Numbered from the stretch's first letter, positions 52,763 to 62,887 are shown. The stretch: 64,000 nt of DNA from RGIG3178 sp963674495 (GCA_963674495.2 CAXXLG010000002.1:930001-994000), one strand, 5' to 3'. Notes: a model not told the origin generated them from the sequence alone. Made by a program: numbers and translations.

Positions 52763-55700
52763 ATGGGCGAAATCCGTCGCGTATATGTGGAGAAGAGGCC
52801 GGGGTTCGATGTGGAGGCCAAACGGTGGTTGGAGGATATTAAGACATACTTGAACCTCAAAACGCTCAAGGATGTTCGCTTGCTCAACCGCTACGATGTG
52901 GAGGGAATGCAGCCAGTTTCGTTTGAGCGCGCCTGCGCCACCATCTTTGCCGAGCCCAACGCCGATGTTCTGTACCACGATAGTTTTACGCTTGCGCCCG
53001 GATGGACGGCGTTTGCCATGGAATATCTGCCCGGCCAGTACGATATGCGTGCGGATAGTGCAATCCAATGTGCGCAGATGCTGGGCGATACGCCCAACAT
53101 CCGCACCGCCAGAGTGATGGCGTTATGCGGAGAAATATCAACAGATCAGATCAACGCCGTTAAAACCTATTGCATCAACCCGGTGGAATCGCGCGAAGCT
53201 TCCATGGACAGGCCCGTTACACTTGCGCTCTGCGCCCCAAGTCCGCAGGCTATCCCTCGCATCAAAGAATTTTGTGATATGGATGAAGACGCGCTGGGCG
53301 TACTGCATACGGATATGGGGCTGGCGATGTCCATGGAGGATCTCGCTTTCACGCAGAAATACTTTCGGGACGAGGAACAGAGGGATCCGAGTGAAACCGA
53401 GATTCGCGTGTTGGATACCTATTGGTCGGATCACTGCCGTCACACCACGTTTTCCACAGCGTTAACGGAAATCAAGCTTCCAAAGGGGCGGTATGCAAAA
53501 GCCTTTGCGGATGCGGTGAATACGTATAAAAATGCGCGCAAACTTGCGGGGCGTGAGGACAGACCGATGACACTGATGGATCTTGGTACCGTGGGCGCCA
53601 AAGCGCTTATTATGCAAGGAAAGCTGACGCGGTTGGATGACAGTGAGGAGATCAACGCGTGCAGTGTTGTCATGCCTGTGACGGTGGATGGTAAAACCGA
53701 AGAATGGCTTTTACAGTTCAAGAACGAAACGCACAACCATCCCACCGAGATCGAACCGTTCGGCGGTGCGGCCACATGCCTTGGTGGTGCCATACGCGAT
53801 ATACTTGCCGGACGCGGCTATGCCCACCAGGCTATGCGCGTCACCGGCTGTGCCGATGTGCATACGCCGTTTGATCAGACCGTACCGGGGCGGCTGCCGC
53901 AGCGGCAGATTACCACGGGCGCTGCGGCCGGTTTTTCCTCGTACGGCAATCAGATCGGTCTTGCCACGGGACAGGTACATGAATTCTACGATCCTGGCTA
54001 TGTGGCCAAGCGCATGGAGGTCGGCGCAGTCATCGGCGCGGTCAAAAAAGACGATGTGGTGCGCAAGGTCCCTTCGCCCGGCGATATGGTTGTGCTTTTG
54101 GGTGGCAGGACCGGACGAGACGGCATCGGCGGCGCCACGGGCAGTAGCGTGAGCCATACCGACGAGAGCCTATTGGAATGCGGATCGCAGGTACAAAAGG
54201 GAAATGCGCCGACGGAACGCAAGATCCAACGGCTGATAAAAAATCCGGATGCAATAAAGCTGATCAAACGGTGCAATGATTTCGGTGCCGGCGGCGTATG
54301 TGTGGCCATCGGAGAATTATCGGACGGATTGAACGTCGACTTGGATGCGGTGCCGAAAAAATACGAAGGATTGAACGGCACAGAGCTGGCCATCAGCGAA
54401 AGTCAGGAGCGCATGGCCATGGTATTGCCCCCGCCAGACGTGGAGCCTTTTCTGGCATATGCGAAGGAAGAGAATTTGGAAGCGACCGTGGTCGCTATCG
54501 TGACGGGCGATAAGCGCCTTGTCATGCGCTGGCGCGGCGATATGATCGTGAATATCAGCCGTGCGTTTTTGGATACCAACGGCGTGTGCCAGCGCGCGCG
54601 TGCCACCATGGCGGCGCCGGCCGAGTGCGATATGCGAAACACAGTGCCACAAGAGCTTATGGATGCACCGCTCAGCCAGGCGCTGGTGCGCAACATGGCG
54701 CAGTTGAACACCGCTTCGCAAAAGGGTTTGGTGGAGCGGTTTGACAGTACGATCGGCGCGAATACAGTGCTGATGCCCTTCGGCGGAGAAAGGCAGATGA
54801 CGCCGGAGGAAGCAATGGTGGCCAAGATGCCTACGAGCGGGGAGACCGACGACGCGACGGCAATGGCGTTTGGATTCTGCCCGCGCATTGCAAACTGGAG
54901 CCCGCTACACGCCGGCGCGTATGCGGTGGTACAATCCATAATGAAGTTGAGCGCCGTGGGCGCGGACATTCACAATGCCTATCTCTCCTTCCAGGAGTAC
55001 TTTGAAAGCCTCAGGGACAATCCAGAAAGCTGGGGCAAACCGGCGGCGGCGCTGCTAGGAGCCTTGGGCGCACAGATGGGGCTTAGCGTAGCGGCCATTG
55101 GCGGCAAGGACAGCATGAGTGGTACGTTCAAACACTACAACGTCCCGCCAACATTAATCAGCTTTGCCATAGCGCCCGTCAAGGCGTCCGGCGCGGTTTC
55201 GGCCGCGCTTAGTGCAGGGCAGAGGTTGTACCGCGTATCCGTGCCCACCGATGAGTGCGGTATGCCGGATTATCAGAAGGTAAAACGAATCTTGGATACG
55301 GTGTCCGCACTACATCAAAACGGGCGCATTTGTACGGCTGCGGTGGTACGCGAGGGCGGTATGGCGGCGGCGCTAGTGCGCATGTGTCTGGGCAACGGCG
55401 TGGGCTTTACATTTGGCGGGCCGCAAACGAAGGCATCGTTGTTTGCAACGCGGGTAGGCGACCTTTTGATCAGCCCGAGGGCGGAAGGGGACATCGGTGG
55501 GTTGGATGTAGAATACTTAGGCGAGGCGAACGACAGCGGCATCATTGCCCTGCCTGGCGCTTCGGTGGCACTCGACGATATCGAGCGAACCTGTACAGAA
55601 TCGCTGGAGGATGTGTTTAAAACGCATACGGATTTTGTGCCGCCCATGGCAGATGTGCCGCCCCATAGAGCACGCGCCGCAAAACGCAGGCTATCCCCCG

Positions 55701-56506
55701 TTGCCAGGCCGCGTGTGGTCATTCCGGCGTTTCCTGGGACGAATTGTGAGATGGACACAGCACGCGCATTCACGCGCGCGGGGGCTTTATGCGATACAGT
55801 GGTTGTCAACAATCTCAATGACGCCGCCATTGCGGATACTATCCATCGGCTGGAGAAGGCAATCGATAATGCGCAAATACTGATGCTGCCAGGCGGATTC
55901 TCAGCCGGCGATGAGCCGGATGGGTCTGGAAAATTCATCGCAGTAACGCTTCGCAATGCGCGCATTGCCGCTGCCATCGAGCGGTTGCTCCAACAGCGCG
56001 ACGGGCTGATTTTGGGCATATGCAACGGCTTCCAGGCGCTGATCAAACTGGGCCTTTTGCCCTACGGGCGCATTGGCGATATACGGCAGGATGATCCAAC
56101 GCTGACCTACAACGCCATTGGCCGTCACGTGTCCACCATGGTGCGAACCAAAGTGACCAGCATGCGTACGCCGTGGATGGAGTTGTGCGAAATGGGCGAT
56201 GTGCATACGTTGCCGGTATCCCACGGCGAGGGACGCTTTGTATGCGAGGAGAAAACGCTGCAAACGCTGATCAAAAATGGCCAGATCGTCACGCAGTACG
56301 TGGATATGTCCGGCGAACCGTCGGCGATTATCCCATACAACCCCAACGGAAGTGCCGCGGCTGTGGAGGGCATTTGCAGCCCGGATGGGCGGGTATATGG
56401 CAAGATGGCGCACAGCGAGCGCGTGATCGGCAATCATTTAATCAAAAACGTTCCGGGCAATAAGGATCAAAAACTGTTCCAATCGGGCGTATTGTACTTT
56501 TTGTAG
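52763..56506 (+). CDS. purL: Phosphoribosylformylglycinamidine synthase (fused PurL-PurQ)
   Basis: This purine-pathway enzyme makes FGAM from FGAR, glutamine and ATP. It has 1247 residues in one chain: an N-terminal PurS-like domain, two AIRS-type synthetase halves (SDHCRHTTFST, FKNETHNHPTEIEPFGGAATCLGG; later DDATAMAFGF, GGKDSMSG) and a C-terminal class I glutaminase with nucleophile Cys in ILGICNGFQALIKLGLL and the start VVIPAFPGTNCEMDTARAF. This fused form is known in Clostridia. It is alone here with no other pur gene. A weak extended -10 (TATGGTACACT, about 52715) precedes it. Confidence 0.96.
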   Translation: MGEIRRVYVEKRPGFDVEAKRWLEDIKTYLNLKTLKDVRLLNRYDVEGMQPVSFERACATIFAEPNADVLYHDSFTLAPGWTAFAMEYLPGQYDMRADSAIQCAQMLGDTPNIRTARVMALCGEISTDQINAVKTYCINPVESREASMDRPVTLALCAPSPQAIPRIKEFCDMDEDALGVLHTDMGLAMSMEDLAFTQKYFRDEEQRDPSETEIRVLDTYWSDHCRHTTFSTALTEIKLPKGRYAKAFADAVNTYKNARKLAGREDRPMTLMDLGTVGAKALIMQGKLTRLDDSEEINACSVVMPVTVDGKTEEWLLQFKNETHNHPTEIEPFGGAATCLGGAIRDILAGRGYAHQAMRVTGCADVHTPFDQTVPGRLPQRQITTGAAAGFSSYGNQIGLATGQVHEFYDPGYVAKRMEVGAVIGAVKKDDVVRKVPSPGDMVVLLGGRTGRDGIGGATGSSVSHTDESLLECGSQVQKGNAPTERKIQRLIKNPDAIKLIKRCNDFGAGGVCVAIGELSDGLNVDLDAVPKKYEGLNGTELAISESQERMAMVLPPPDVEPFLAYAKEENLEATVVAIVTGDKRLVMRWRGDMIVNISRAFLDTNGVCQRARATMAAPAECDMRNTVPQELMDAPLSQALVRNMAQLNTASQKGLVERFDSTIGANTVLMPFGGERQMTPEEAMVAKMPTSGETDDATAMAFGFCPRIANWSPLHAGAYAVVQSIMKLSAVGADIHNAYLSFQEYFESLRDNPESWGKPAAALLGALGAQMGLSVAAIGGKDSMSGTFKHYNVPPTLISFAIAPVKASGAVSAALSAGQRLYRVSVPTDECGMPDYQKVKRILDTVSALHQNGRICTAAVVREGGMAAALVRMCLGNGVGFTFGGPQTKASLFATRVGDLLISPRAEGDIGGLDVEYLGEANDSGIIALPGASVALDDIERTCTESLEDVFKTHTDFVPPMADVPPHRARAAKRRLSPVARPRVVIPAFPGTNCEMDTARAFTRAGALCDTVVVNNLNDAAIADTIHRLEKAIDNAQILMLPGGFSAGDEPDGSGKFIAVTLRNARIAAAIERLLQQRDGLILGICNGFQALIKLGLLPYGRIGDIRQDDPTLTYNAIGRHVSTMVRTKVTSMRTPWMELCEMGDVHTLPVSHGEGRFVCEEKTLQTLIKNGQIVTQYVDMSGEPSAIIPYNPNGSAAAVEGICSPDGRVYGKMAHSERVIGNHLIKNVPGNKDQKLFQSGVLYFL

Positions 56507-56509
56507 AAA

Positions 56510-56550
56510 ATGCAAAGCCCCTGTGTTGGCACAGGGGCTTTGCATCTTTG
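56510..56550 (+). terminator. Terminator of purL
   Basis: ATGCAAAGCCCCTGTG (56510-56525) pairs perfectly over 16 bp with 56530-56545 around TTGG; CTTTG follows. Confidence 0.9.
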
Positions 56551-56661
56551 GTATACCGGAATTGTATGAAAGATTCATGGTACTTACCATGTTGCATGCA
56601 CCTGGATCGAGGATACACGCGGGTAAATGCCACTTCCGACTATAAGCGTACGAGAAAAACG

Positions 56662-56697
56662 AAGAAAAGTATGTTGCCATGGCAACATACTTTTCTT
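56662..56697. terminator. 36-bp perfect palindrome, probable terminator of the Crp/Fnr gene
   Basis: AAGAAAAGTATGTTGCCA and its exact complement meet at 56679/56680; A-runs on the left act as a T-run for the minus strand. The 110 bases to its left show no gene. Confidence 0.8.
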
Positions 56698-56712
56698 TTT
56701 TTGCATATGATT

Positions 56713-57381
56713 TCACCCATGCAGGGTAAATTGGTTTTTGTGGAAAGTGAGGATGCCTTCGCGTTGCATCAGGCTCAATTCATGGGAAAGGGAGCTACGG
56801 TTGACGCCCAGATACTGCGCAAGCTGTTCCCGATTGAACGGAATGGTAAATTGATCGCTGTCCTTGCGCCGTGCGATAAGGCGCAAATACATCAGGATGC
56901 GTTTGCGTAAAGAGCGTTGGTTTAGAAGTTCGATCTTGTACATGCGGCGCATGTTCTCGTTGGCCAGAACGTGCAGGGCGTTGAGCAACATACGGTTGCG
57001 GATGCCCTCGTCCATAGTGGGTGAAACGGTCAGGTTTTCATGGGCAAACGTAAATACCCTTGAAACCTGCGCCGTGGTGACAAACATCGGGCTGATCCTG
57101 CTGGGTGTTAAGCAGATGTCAAGCCCATAAACAAAGGATGGTTCCAGGGTATACAGCAGACTGGTGTTGCCCAACCCGTCCAGCTTATAGGTGCTGATGG
57201 AGCCGGAAACCACGATGCCGACCGTTTGTACGCGATCCTGTTCACGAATGATGGTTTGGCATTTGTGAAAATCCACAAACGTGCCGTTTAGACTTTTTAG
57301 CGCGGCGTTCTTTTGTCCATCGCTAAGGTTGTCAAACAGGCTGGACGACAATACTACCGACAGATCCTTTGCGTCATACAT
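56713..57381 (-). CDS. Crp/Fnr-family transcription regulator
   Basis: A 222-residue regulator. The N-terminal cyclic-nucleotide-binding-like beta barrel has SSLFDNLSDGQKNAAL and VGIVVSGSISTYKLDG, but its ligand residues are not those of cAMP-binding Crp. A dimer helix precedes a C-terminal winged HTH (FNREQLAQYLGVNRSSLSHELS). There is no N-terminal Cys cluster as in Fnr, so it probably senses a small molecule. The start at 57381 follows GAGGGGGG. It is downstream of, and on the same strand as, pyruvate carboxylase. Confidence 0.9.
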   Translation of the reverse strand: MYDAKDLSVVLSSSLFDNLSDGQKNAALKSLNGTFVDFHKCQTIIREQDRVQTVGIVVSGSISTYKLDGLGNTSLLYTLEPSFVYGLDICLTPSRISPMFVTTAQVSRVFTFAHENLTVSPTMDEGIRNRMLLNALHVLANENMRRMYKIELLNQRSLRKRILMYLRLIARRKDSDQFTIPFNREQLAQYLGVNRSSLSHELSLMQREGILTFHKNQFTLHG

Positions 57382-57480
57382 ACGGATCCCCCCTCTTTGT
57401 ATCATAGCAGAGCGTAAGGGACGGCGTAAAGAAAACAACAGGAGCGTTGCCGCTCCTGTTTGTATTATTGTAGCTGTATT

Positions 57481-60400
57481 TTATGCGATGATGAACAGCC
57501 GCTGCTCGGATTTGACGTCCTGTCCGGCACTGACGCAGACCGATTGCACTTCGCCGGACTTGCGCGCGACGATGTTGGTCTCCATCTTCATCGCCTCGAT
57601 TACGCACAGCACTTGGCCCTTTTGCACTTTATCACCCTCGTGTACCATCACCTTGGATACGATGCCGGGTATGGATGCGCCCACATCTCCCGCGTCGTTT
57701 GCATTGGCCAACACCACGCTGTTTGCCTGCTGAGCGGTGGCGCTGTCCACCGTTACCACCACGATACGCTGCGCACCGTTGAGTTCAAACACCATGTTCT
57801 GAGTGCCGTCTTCATTCAATTCGCCTGGGCCGACGTACTTGATGATCAGTGTCTTACCGTCCGCGATGGTAAATTCCGTAGAATCCCCGGGATCCATGCC
57901 GCGCAAAAAGACGCTGGTATCCATACCGGACAGATCGCCATTTTCATGGAAGAATGCCATATAGTCATCGAAGACCTTCGGATAGAGACAGGCGGAGAGA
58001 ACACTAGCGTCGTCGCGGAAGTCCTCGGGTAAATTCTCGCTTATCGTATCCATGTCTGCAGATGGAAGAAGCTCACCGGGACGGCAGGTGATCGGATTTT
58101 TGCCCTTGAGAACGACCTGTTGAATATCCTCGGGGAAACCTCCCTTTGGCTGCCCCATCATGCCCATGAAATAGGATACCGTCGAGTCCGGGAAATTAAG
58201 ATTTGCGCCGCGTCGAACGATGTTGTCCGGCGTTAAATTGTTCTGCACCATAAACAAAGCCAAATCGCCTACCACCTTGCTGCTGGGCGTTACCTTGACG
58301 ATGTCGCCCAACATATCGTTGACCTCGGCATACATGGACTTGACTTCGGCGAAACGGTGTCCAAGTCCCATAGATTCCACCTGCGGTTTGAAGTTCGAAT
58401 ACTGACCGCCCGGGATTTCCAGTTGATAGATCTGGGCGTCGGGGTACATCAGCCCCGCTTCATATTGCGCGTACAGCGGGCGCACTTGTGCCCAGTATTC
58501 GCTCAAATCCTCCAACCCCTGTCTGTCGAATTGGGGATCGCGCTCATGTCCGCTAAGCGCGGCGCACAGCGAGTTCATAGATGGCTGGCTGGTGAAGCTG
58601 CTCATGGACGAGATGGCACAGTCAACGATGTCCACGCCCTCTTCGCACGCCAACAGATACGATGCGATTTGGTTGCCGCTGGTATCGTGCGTATGCAAAT
58701 GAACCGGGATGCCGATTTCATCCTTGAGCGCGCGTATCAGCTTGCGCGCGGCAAAGGGTTTCAAAAGGCCGGACATGTCCTTAATACAAAGCATATGTAC
58801 GCCTATGTTCTCCAATTCTTTGGCGAGTTTTACGTAATAGGAAAGAGGATATTTATCCCGCTTGGGATCGAGTATATCGCCGGTATAACAGATGGTGCCC
58901 TCGCAGATCTTACCGGCGTTTAGCACTTCCTCCAACGCCAGCTGCATGCCCGGGATCCAGTTGAGCGAATCGAATACGCGGAACAGGTCGATGCCGTGCC
59001 GTGCGCTTTCGTGTATAAAGGCCTTAACAACGTTATCAGGATAGCTGGTATATCCCACGGCGTTGGCGCCACGCAGCAGCATCTGAAACAATACGTTGGG
59101 AATATCCGCTCGTAGATCATCCAGCCGCTTCCACGGAGACTCATGCAAAAAGCGGTAAGCGACATCAAACGTGGCGCCACCCCACATTTCAAACGAAAAT
59201 GCATTCGACAGTATGTGAGAACTGGCGTTGGCTGCCTGGCGCATGTCGCGTGTGCGCATGCGGGTGGCCAGAAGCGATTGGTGGGCGTCACGCAGCGTGG
59301 TGTCGGTAATGAGCAAACGCTTTTCGGCGGCAACCGCATCACACACCGCCTTGGGCCCCTTTTCATCCAACAGCTGTTTAAAACCTGTCGGTGGCTTTTC
59401 ATAGGTCGCATGTGGCGGCGTGGGCACCAGAATGGCGGGGCGGGGGGCGCGTTGCTGATCCAACGAGCGCGTGGCGATGTAGCGCAGCACCTTATTGGCC
59501 CGGTCCTGTGGCTGTTCAAAGGCAAACAGTGACGGCGTTTGGTCGATAAAACGCGTGTCACACATTCCGCGCAAGAACTGATCGTTTTGCAATACATTGA
59601 TCAAAAACGGAATATTGGTCCGGACACCGCGTACTCGAATCTCATTGAGTGAACGTATCATTTTGCGGGCGGTACCGGAGAAGGTACGGTCAAACGTTGT
59701 GATCTTGACCAACAGACTGTCATAATACGGAGATATGATAGCGCCGGTAAACGCATTGCCGGCATCCAACCGTACGCCGTTGCCACCGCCGCTTCTATAA
59801 ACGGTCAATCGTCCTGTATCGGGGGCAAAATTGTTGCGCGGGTCCTCTGTGGTTACCCGGCACTGTATGGCAGAGCCGTGCCGTGTGATGCGATCCTGCG
59901 TTAGGTTCAACTCGGGTGACGTTAGTGCATATCCCTGTGCAATAAGGATCTGCGCCTGCACCAGATCCACGCCCGTTACCACTTCGGTAACGGTGTGCTC
60001 AACCTGTATACGAGGATTCATTTCGATGAAGTAATAATCGCCGTGCTTGTCGACCAGAAATTCTACGGTGCCGGCATTGATGTATCCGATCTCGCGCGCG
60101 ATACATAGCGCATCCTTATACATGGAATCCAACGTCTTTTTGGGTATGCTGAACGCGGGCGTGAACTCCACCACCTTTTGGTAGCGGCGTTGTACAGAAC
60201 AATCGCGTTCATACAGATGCACGATATTGCCGTAACAGTCACCCAAAACCTGTACTTCTATGTGCTTGGGTTGCTCGAGATATTTTTCCATAAAGATTGC
60301 ACCGTTGCCAAATGCCTTTTGTGCTTCGTTTTGCACCAGCGGGAACATGTCCAGAAGTTCCTCATCGCTCTGTGCCAGCCGCATACCGCGTCCGCCACCG

Positions 60401-60897
60401 CCTGCAGCGGCTTTTAGCAGTACGGGATATCCGAATTGCTTGGCAAGATCCACCGCTTCCTGCGCGCTATCGATGGGTTTTTCGCTACCGGGAATGGTGC
60501 GCACACCCGCTCTTTGGGCAATCGCTTTGGCCGATAGCTTGTCGCCCATCTGTGCCAGGATATGGCTGGGGGGGCCGATGAACGCAATGCCGACCTCTTC
60601 GCACGCGCGCGCAAAGTTTGGGTTTTCGCTCAAAAAGCCATAGCCGGGATGGATGGCGTCCACGCCCTTTTCCAACGCAAGGCTGATGATGCGTTTGATG
60701 TCAAGGTAAGCCGCCACCGGCCCCTGGCCCTGGCCGATCAGATAGCTCTCGTCCGCTTTGGCACGAAACAGGCTGGTGTTGTCCTCCTTGGTATAGATGG
60801 AAACCGTGCGCAATCCCAAATCATAACAGGCACGGATGATACGAATCGCAATCTCACCGCGGTTTGCGACCATAACTTTTTGAATATTGTGTTGCAA
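57481..60897 (-). CDS. pyc: Pyruvate carboxylase
   Basis: This biotin enzyme makes oxaloacetate from pyruvate, ATP and bicarbonate. It has 1138 residues: a biotin carboxylase (VANRGEIAIRIIRAC, KAAAGGGGRGMR, EMNPRIQVEHTVTE), then a carboxyltransferase of the HMGL type (DTTLRDAHQSLLATRMRT, AYRFLHESPWKRL, HTHDTSGN) and a C-terminal biotinyl domain with the target Lys in IEAMKMETNIV. The start is TTG 60897 after GGAGGGATTCAC. A TATAAT (60957-60962, minus strand) is a possible -10. Pyc links glycolysis to amino-acid synthesis. Confidence 0.97.
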   Translation of the reverse strand: MQHNIQKVMVANRGEIAIRIIRACYDLGLRTVSIYTKEDNTSLFRAKADESYLIGQGQGPVAAYLDIKRIISLALEKGVDAIHPGYGFLSENPNFARACEEVGIAFIGPPSHILAQMGDKLSAKAIAQRAGVRTIPGSEKPIDSAQEAVDLAKQFGYPVLLKAAAGGGGRGMRLAQSDEELLDMFPLVQNEAQKAFGNGAIFMEKYLEQPKHIEVQVLGDCYGNIVHLYERDCSVQRRYQKVVEFTPAFSIPKKTLDSMYKDALCIAREIGYINAGTVEFLVDKHGDYYFIEMNPRIQVEHTVTEVVTGVDLVQAQILIAQGYALTSPELNLTQDRITRHGSAIQCRVTTEDPRNNFAPDTGRLTVYRSGGGNGVRLDAGNAFTGAIISPYYDSLLVKITTFDRTFSGTARKMIRSLNEIRVRGVRTNIPFLINVLQNDQFLRGMCDTRFIDQTPSLFAFEQPQDRANKVLRYIATRSLDQQRAPRPAILVPTPPHATYEKPPTGFKQLLDEKGPKAVCDAVAAEKRLLITDTTLRDAHQSLLATRMRTRDMRQAANASSHILSNAFSFEMWGGATFDVAYRFLHESPWKRLDDLRADIPNVLFQMLLRGANAVGYTSYPDNVVKAFIHESARHGIDLFRVFDSLNWIPGMQLALEEVLNAGKICEGTICYTGDILDPKRDKYPLSYYVKLAKELENIGVHMLCIKDMSGLLKPFAARKLIRALKDEIGIPVHLHTHDTSGNQIASYLLACEEGVDIVDCAISSMSSFTSQPSMNSLCAALSGHERDPQFDRQGLEDLSEYWAQVRPLYAQYEAGLMYPDAQIYQLEIPGGQYSNFKPQVESMGLGHRFAEVKSMYAEVNDMLGDIVKVTPSSKVVGDLALFMVQNNLTPDNIVRRGANLNFPDSTVSYFMGMMGQPKGGFPEDIQQVVLKGKNPITCRPGELLPSADMDTISENLPEDFRDDASVLSACLYPKVFDDYMAFFHENGDLSGMDTSVFLRGMDPGDSTEFTIADGKTLIIKYVGPGELNEDGTQNMVFELNGAQRIVVVTVDSATAQQANSVVLANANDAGDVGASIPGIVSKVMVHEGDKVQKGQVLCVIEAMKMETNIVARKSGEVQSVCVSAGQDVKSEQRLFIIA

Positions 60898-61032
60898 GTG
60901 AATCCCTCCGTCGATGGCATTTGATTTCTATTCAAATGATGTGTTCTGTTTATCTTATTATACAAAATGCAATTTTGCAATGCGAATCTTGCAAAAATTA
61001 TGTAAAATATATCACGAAACATGAATGACAGG

Positions 61033-61061
61033 TTGACGAAATATCATTGGTGCCATAGAAT
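61033..61061 (+). promoter_or_regulatory. Promoter of the ECF/azlCD operon
   Basis: TTGACG (61033-61038), a 17-base spacer and TAGAAT (61056-61061). It lies after ATG 61021 and so supports translation from ATG 61150. Confidence 0.7.
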
Positions 61062-61149
61062 GAAAAAAACATGTATTCATAAAATTAAGTCATTGGTGGG
61101 ACTTTACCGTACGCAACGGATTCTTTGCGCCAACGGACAAAGAGCACGC

Positions 61150-61686
61150 ATGGCAAGGAAAGCGGTGTTGTTGTTGAGTCAAACGGCAAAAAAAGTAGCC
61201 TACGGTGCGTTGGCGGCGGCGCTAATCATGGTGGCGACAGCCTTCATCAAGGTGCCCGGACCGGTTGCTGGTTATTATCATTTGGGCGATGGGGTTATTT
61301 TCGTCATGGCAATGCTGCTTGGCGCACGCACCGGCGCTATGGCGGCCGGAACGGGCAGTATGCTGGCCGACCTTCTGGCGGGTTACGGTATCTATGCGCC
61401 CGTTACGTTCATGATCAAAGCAGCGATGGGATATTTGGCGGGTCGATATGCCAAAGAGAAACTCCTACGCCGCATCCTTATATTCGTGTTGTGCGAAGCG
61501 TCGATGGTGGCAGGCTATTTTGCCTTTGAAGCGGTTGTATACGGCGTTGCCGTTGGCGCTGCAAATGTATTGTTTAACCTTGTACAAGGTGCGTTCGGTG
61601 TAATACTGGGCGCATGTTTCACGGGCGGATGGATGCAACGCTTTGCCAAAACATTGTGGGCGGAGAACACGAATGAATCAAAATGA
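61150..61686 (+). CDS. ECF transporter S component
   Basis: A membrane substrate-binding subunit of an ECF-type vitamin transporter, about 178 residues with five or six helices. Conserved blocks are YGALAAALIMVATAFIKVPG, GYYHLGDGVIFVMAMLLGA and RTGAMAAGTGSMLADLLAG, close to the COG4720 (HmpT-like) group, whose substrate is not certain (riboflavin or thiamine-precursor-like). The start at 61150 is chosen because the promoter lies at 61033-61061 and the longer frame adds a basic, unlikely extension. The energising module is elsewhere. It overlaps azlC by 14 bases. Confidence 0.85.
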   Translation: MARKAVLLLSQTAKKVAYGALAAALIMVATAFIKVPGPVAGYYHLGDGVIFVMAMLLGARTGAMAAGTGSMLADLLAGYGIYAPVTFMIKAAMGYLAGRYAKEKLLRRILIFVLCEASMVAGYFAFEAVVYGVAVGAANVLFNLVQGAFGVILGACFTGGWMQRFAKTLWAENTNESK

Positions 61687-62383
61687 AGTGATCGGAGGGG
61701 ACTATTCCACCGTTGTGTGCGTGGCGTTGCCGGTTTGTCTCGGATATTGGGCGTTGGGTTTCGCATGCGGCATGCTGGCCGCCAAGGCGGGCTTATTGCC
61801 GGTTCAGGTCTTTTTATTGAGCGCGCTGCTCTATGCCGGGGGTGCACAGTTCATGGTGGCCAATCTTCTTATGTCTGGCATACCCGCGCTTGCCATAGCA
61901 AGCTCCATCGTGTTGATGAACGCGCGCCATATGCTCTACGGTTCCGCGCTGGCGCAGTACTTCATCGGTAAAAGAAAGACGGATATTGTGCTGTTCGGCT
62001 TGGAGTTGACCGACGAATCCTTTGGCGTGAACCAGAACCGGTTTCAGCAGGGGAATTGGCCGGTTAAAAAAGCGCGCGCCGTCAATACGCTTTCGCACCT
62101 TTGCTGGATACTGGCCAACATGGTGGGCGTATACGTAGGATGCCTTGTGTCCCTGCCGTTGAATGTAATCGCATTTTCCATGACGTCGATGTTTATCTGC
62201 CTGCTGAGTATGCAGTCGCACAATGCGCGTACAATATGTGCGGCATTGACCGCGGCGGCGGTGGTCATTGCGTGTAAACTGTTGGGCTTAAGCTGGGTGG
62301 GGATTTTGCTTGGTTCGCTTTGCGGTATAGGGGCTGGCCTTTTGGTGCCGGACAAGCGGGGGGACAAGCATGCAGTGGCCTGA
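61673..62383 (+). CDS. azlC: AzlC-family branched-chain amino acid exporter subunit
   Basis: A 236-residue permease that with AzlD exports branched-chain amino acids or analogues in homologues. Family blocks are LPVCLGYWALGFACGMLAA, LLYAGGAQFMVANLL, SSIVLMNARHMLYGSAL and LELTDESFGV; about six helices are predicted. ATG 61673 overlaps the ECF gene. It is followed by azlD with a 14-base overlap, so the three genes form a translationally coupled unit. The combination with an ECF S component is not a common one that I recognise. Confidence 0.92.
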   Translation: MNQNEVIGGDYSTVVCVALPVCLGYWALGFACGMLAAKAGLLPVQVFLLSALLYAGGAQFMVANLLMSGIPALAIASSIVLMNARHMLYGSALAQYFIGKRKTDIVLFGLELTDESFGVNQNRFQQGNWPVKKARAVNTLSHLCWILANMVGVYVGCLVSLPLNVIAFSMTSMFICLLSMQSHNARTICAALTAAAVVIACKLLGLSWVGILLGSLCGIGAGLLVPDKRGDKHAVA

Positions 62384-62699
62384 ATTTTGGATGATCCTTG
62401 GCATCACCGCCGCATGCAACGCCGCCGGCCGTGTTCTGCCGCTGTATATATTGGCCAACCGGCCCTTGCCTGAAAGAATACAGCAGGCTTTGAGGCTCAT
62501 TCCCGCGGCTTGCTTTGCAGCGTTGGTTGCAAACGATTTGTTCGACCCCGCCGCGTTTGCGGGCGGTCCGGTACTCACCATGCTGTTGCCGTACATCGCG
62601 GCGCTGCCTGTCGTGTGGGTATCGCTGAAAACGCGGTCCCTGTTCATTGCCGTACTGGTGGGACTCATTTGCTACAGTGTGATGTTTTTTCTTGCATAA
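62370..62699 (+). CDS. azlD: AzlD-family transporter subunit
   Basis: A 109-residue membrane protein with about four helices, the usual partner of AzlC. It has MILGITAACNAAGRVLPLYI, LRLIPAACFAALVANDLF and a hydrophobic C-terminus. ATG 62370 lies inside azlC. A hairpin at 62702-62727 (TGCAGGAT/ATCCTGCA) follows but lacks a T-run. Confidence 0.9.
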   Translation: MQWPEFWMILGITAACNAAGRVLPLYILANRPLPERIQQALRLIPAACFAALVANDLFDPAAFAGGPVLTMLLPYIAALPVVWVSLKTRSLFIAVLVGLICYSVMFFLA

Positions 62700-62811
62700 A
62701 ATGCAGGATATGAATACAAATCCTGCAAAACATTGTGTATATCCGGACGATTTTATTGTATATGAAATATTTATTTGTAATGCAACCGTATATCCCAAAC
62801 AAATTTATTGA

Positions 62812-62840
62812 TTGACAAATAATTAACGAACTACTATAAT
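62812..62840 (+). promoter_or_regulatory. Near-consensus promoter of the second Crp/Fnr gene
   Basis: TTGACA (62812-62817), a 17-base spacer and TATAAT (62835-62840). Both hexamers are perfect consensus. Confidence 0.9.
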
Positions 62841-62850
62841 GGCCTTGATC

Positions 62851-62872
62851 AAGTGTATCAAATGATACACTT
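62851..62872 (+). promoter_or_regulatory. Palindrome in the Crp/Fnr leader: operator or attenuator
   Basis: AAGTGTATCA (62851-62860) and TGATACACTT (62863-62872) are exact inverted repeats with AA between, just after the expected transcription start. The TGT...ACA form suits a Crp/Fnr dimer; a T-run follows, so it could also terminate transcription. Confidence 0.65.
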
Positions 62873-62887
62873 TTTATAGGAGCGGCC

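Noticed and set aside
62702..62727. Terminator after azlD
   Set aside because: TGCAGGAT/ATCCTGCA forms a hairpin, but no T-run follows on the plus strand, so terminator function is not supported.
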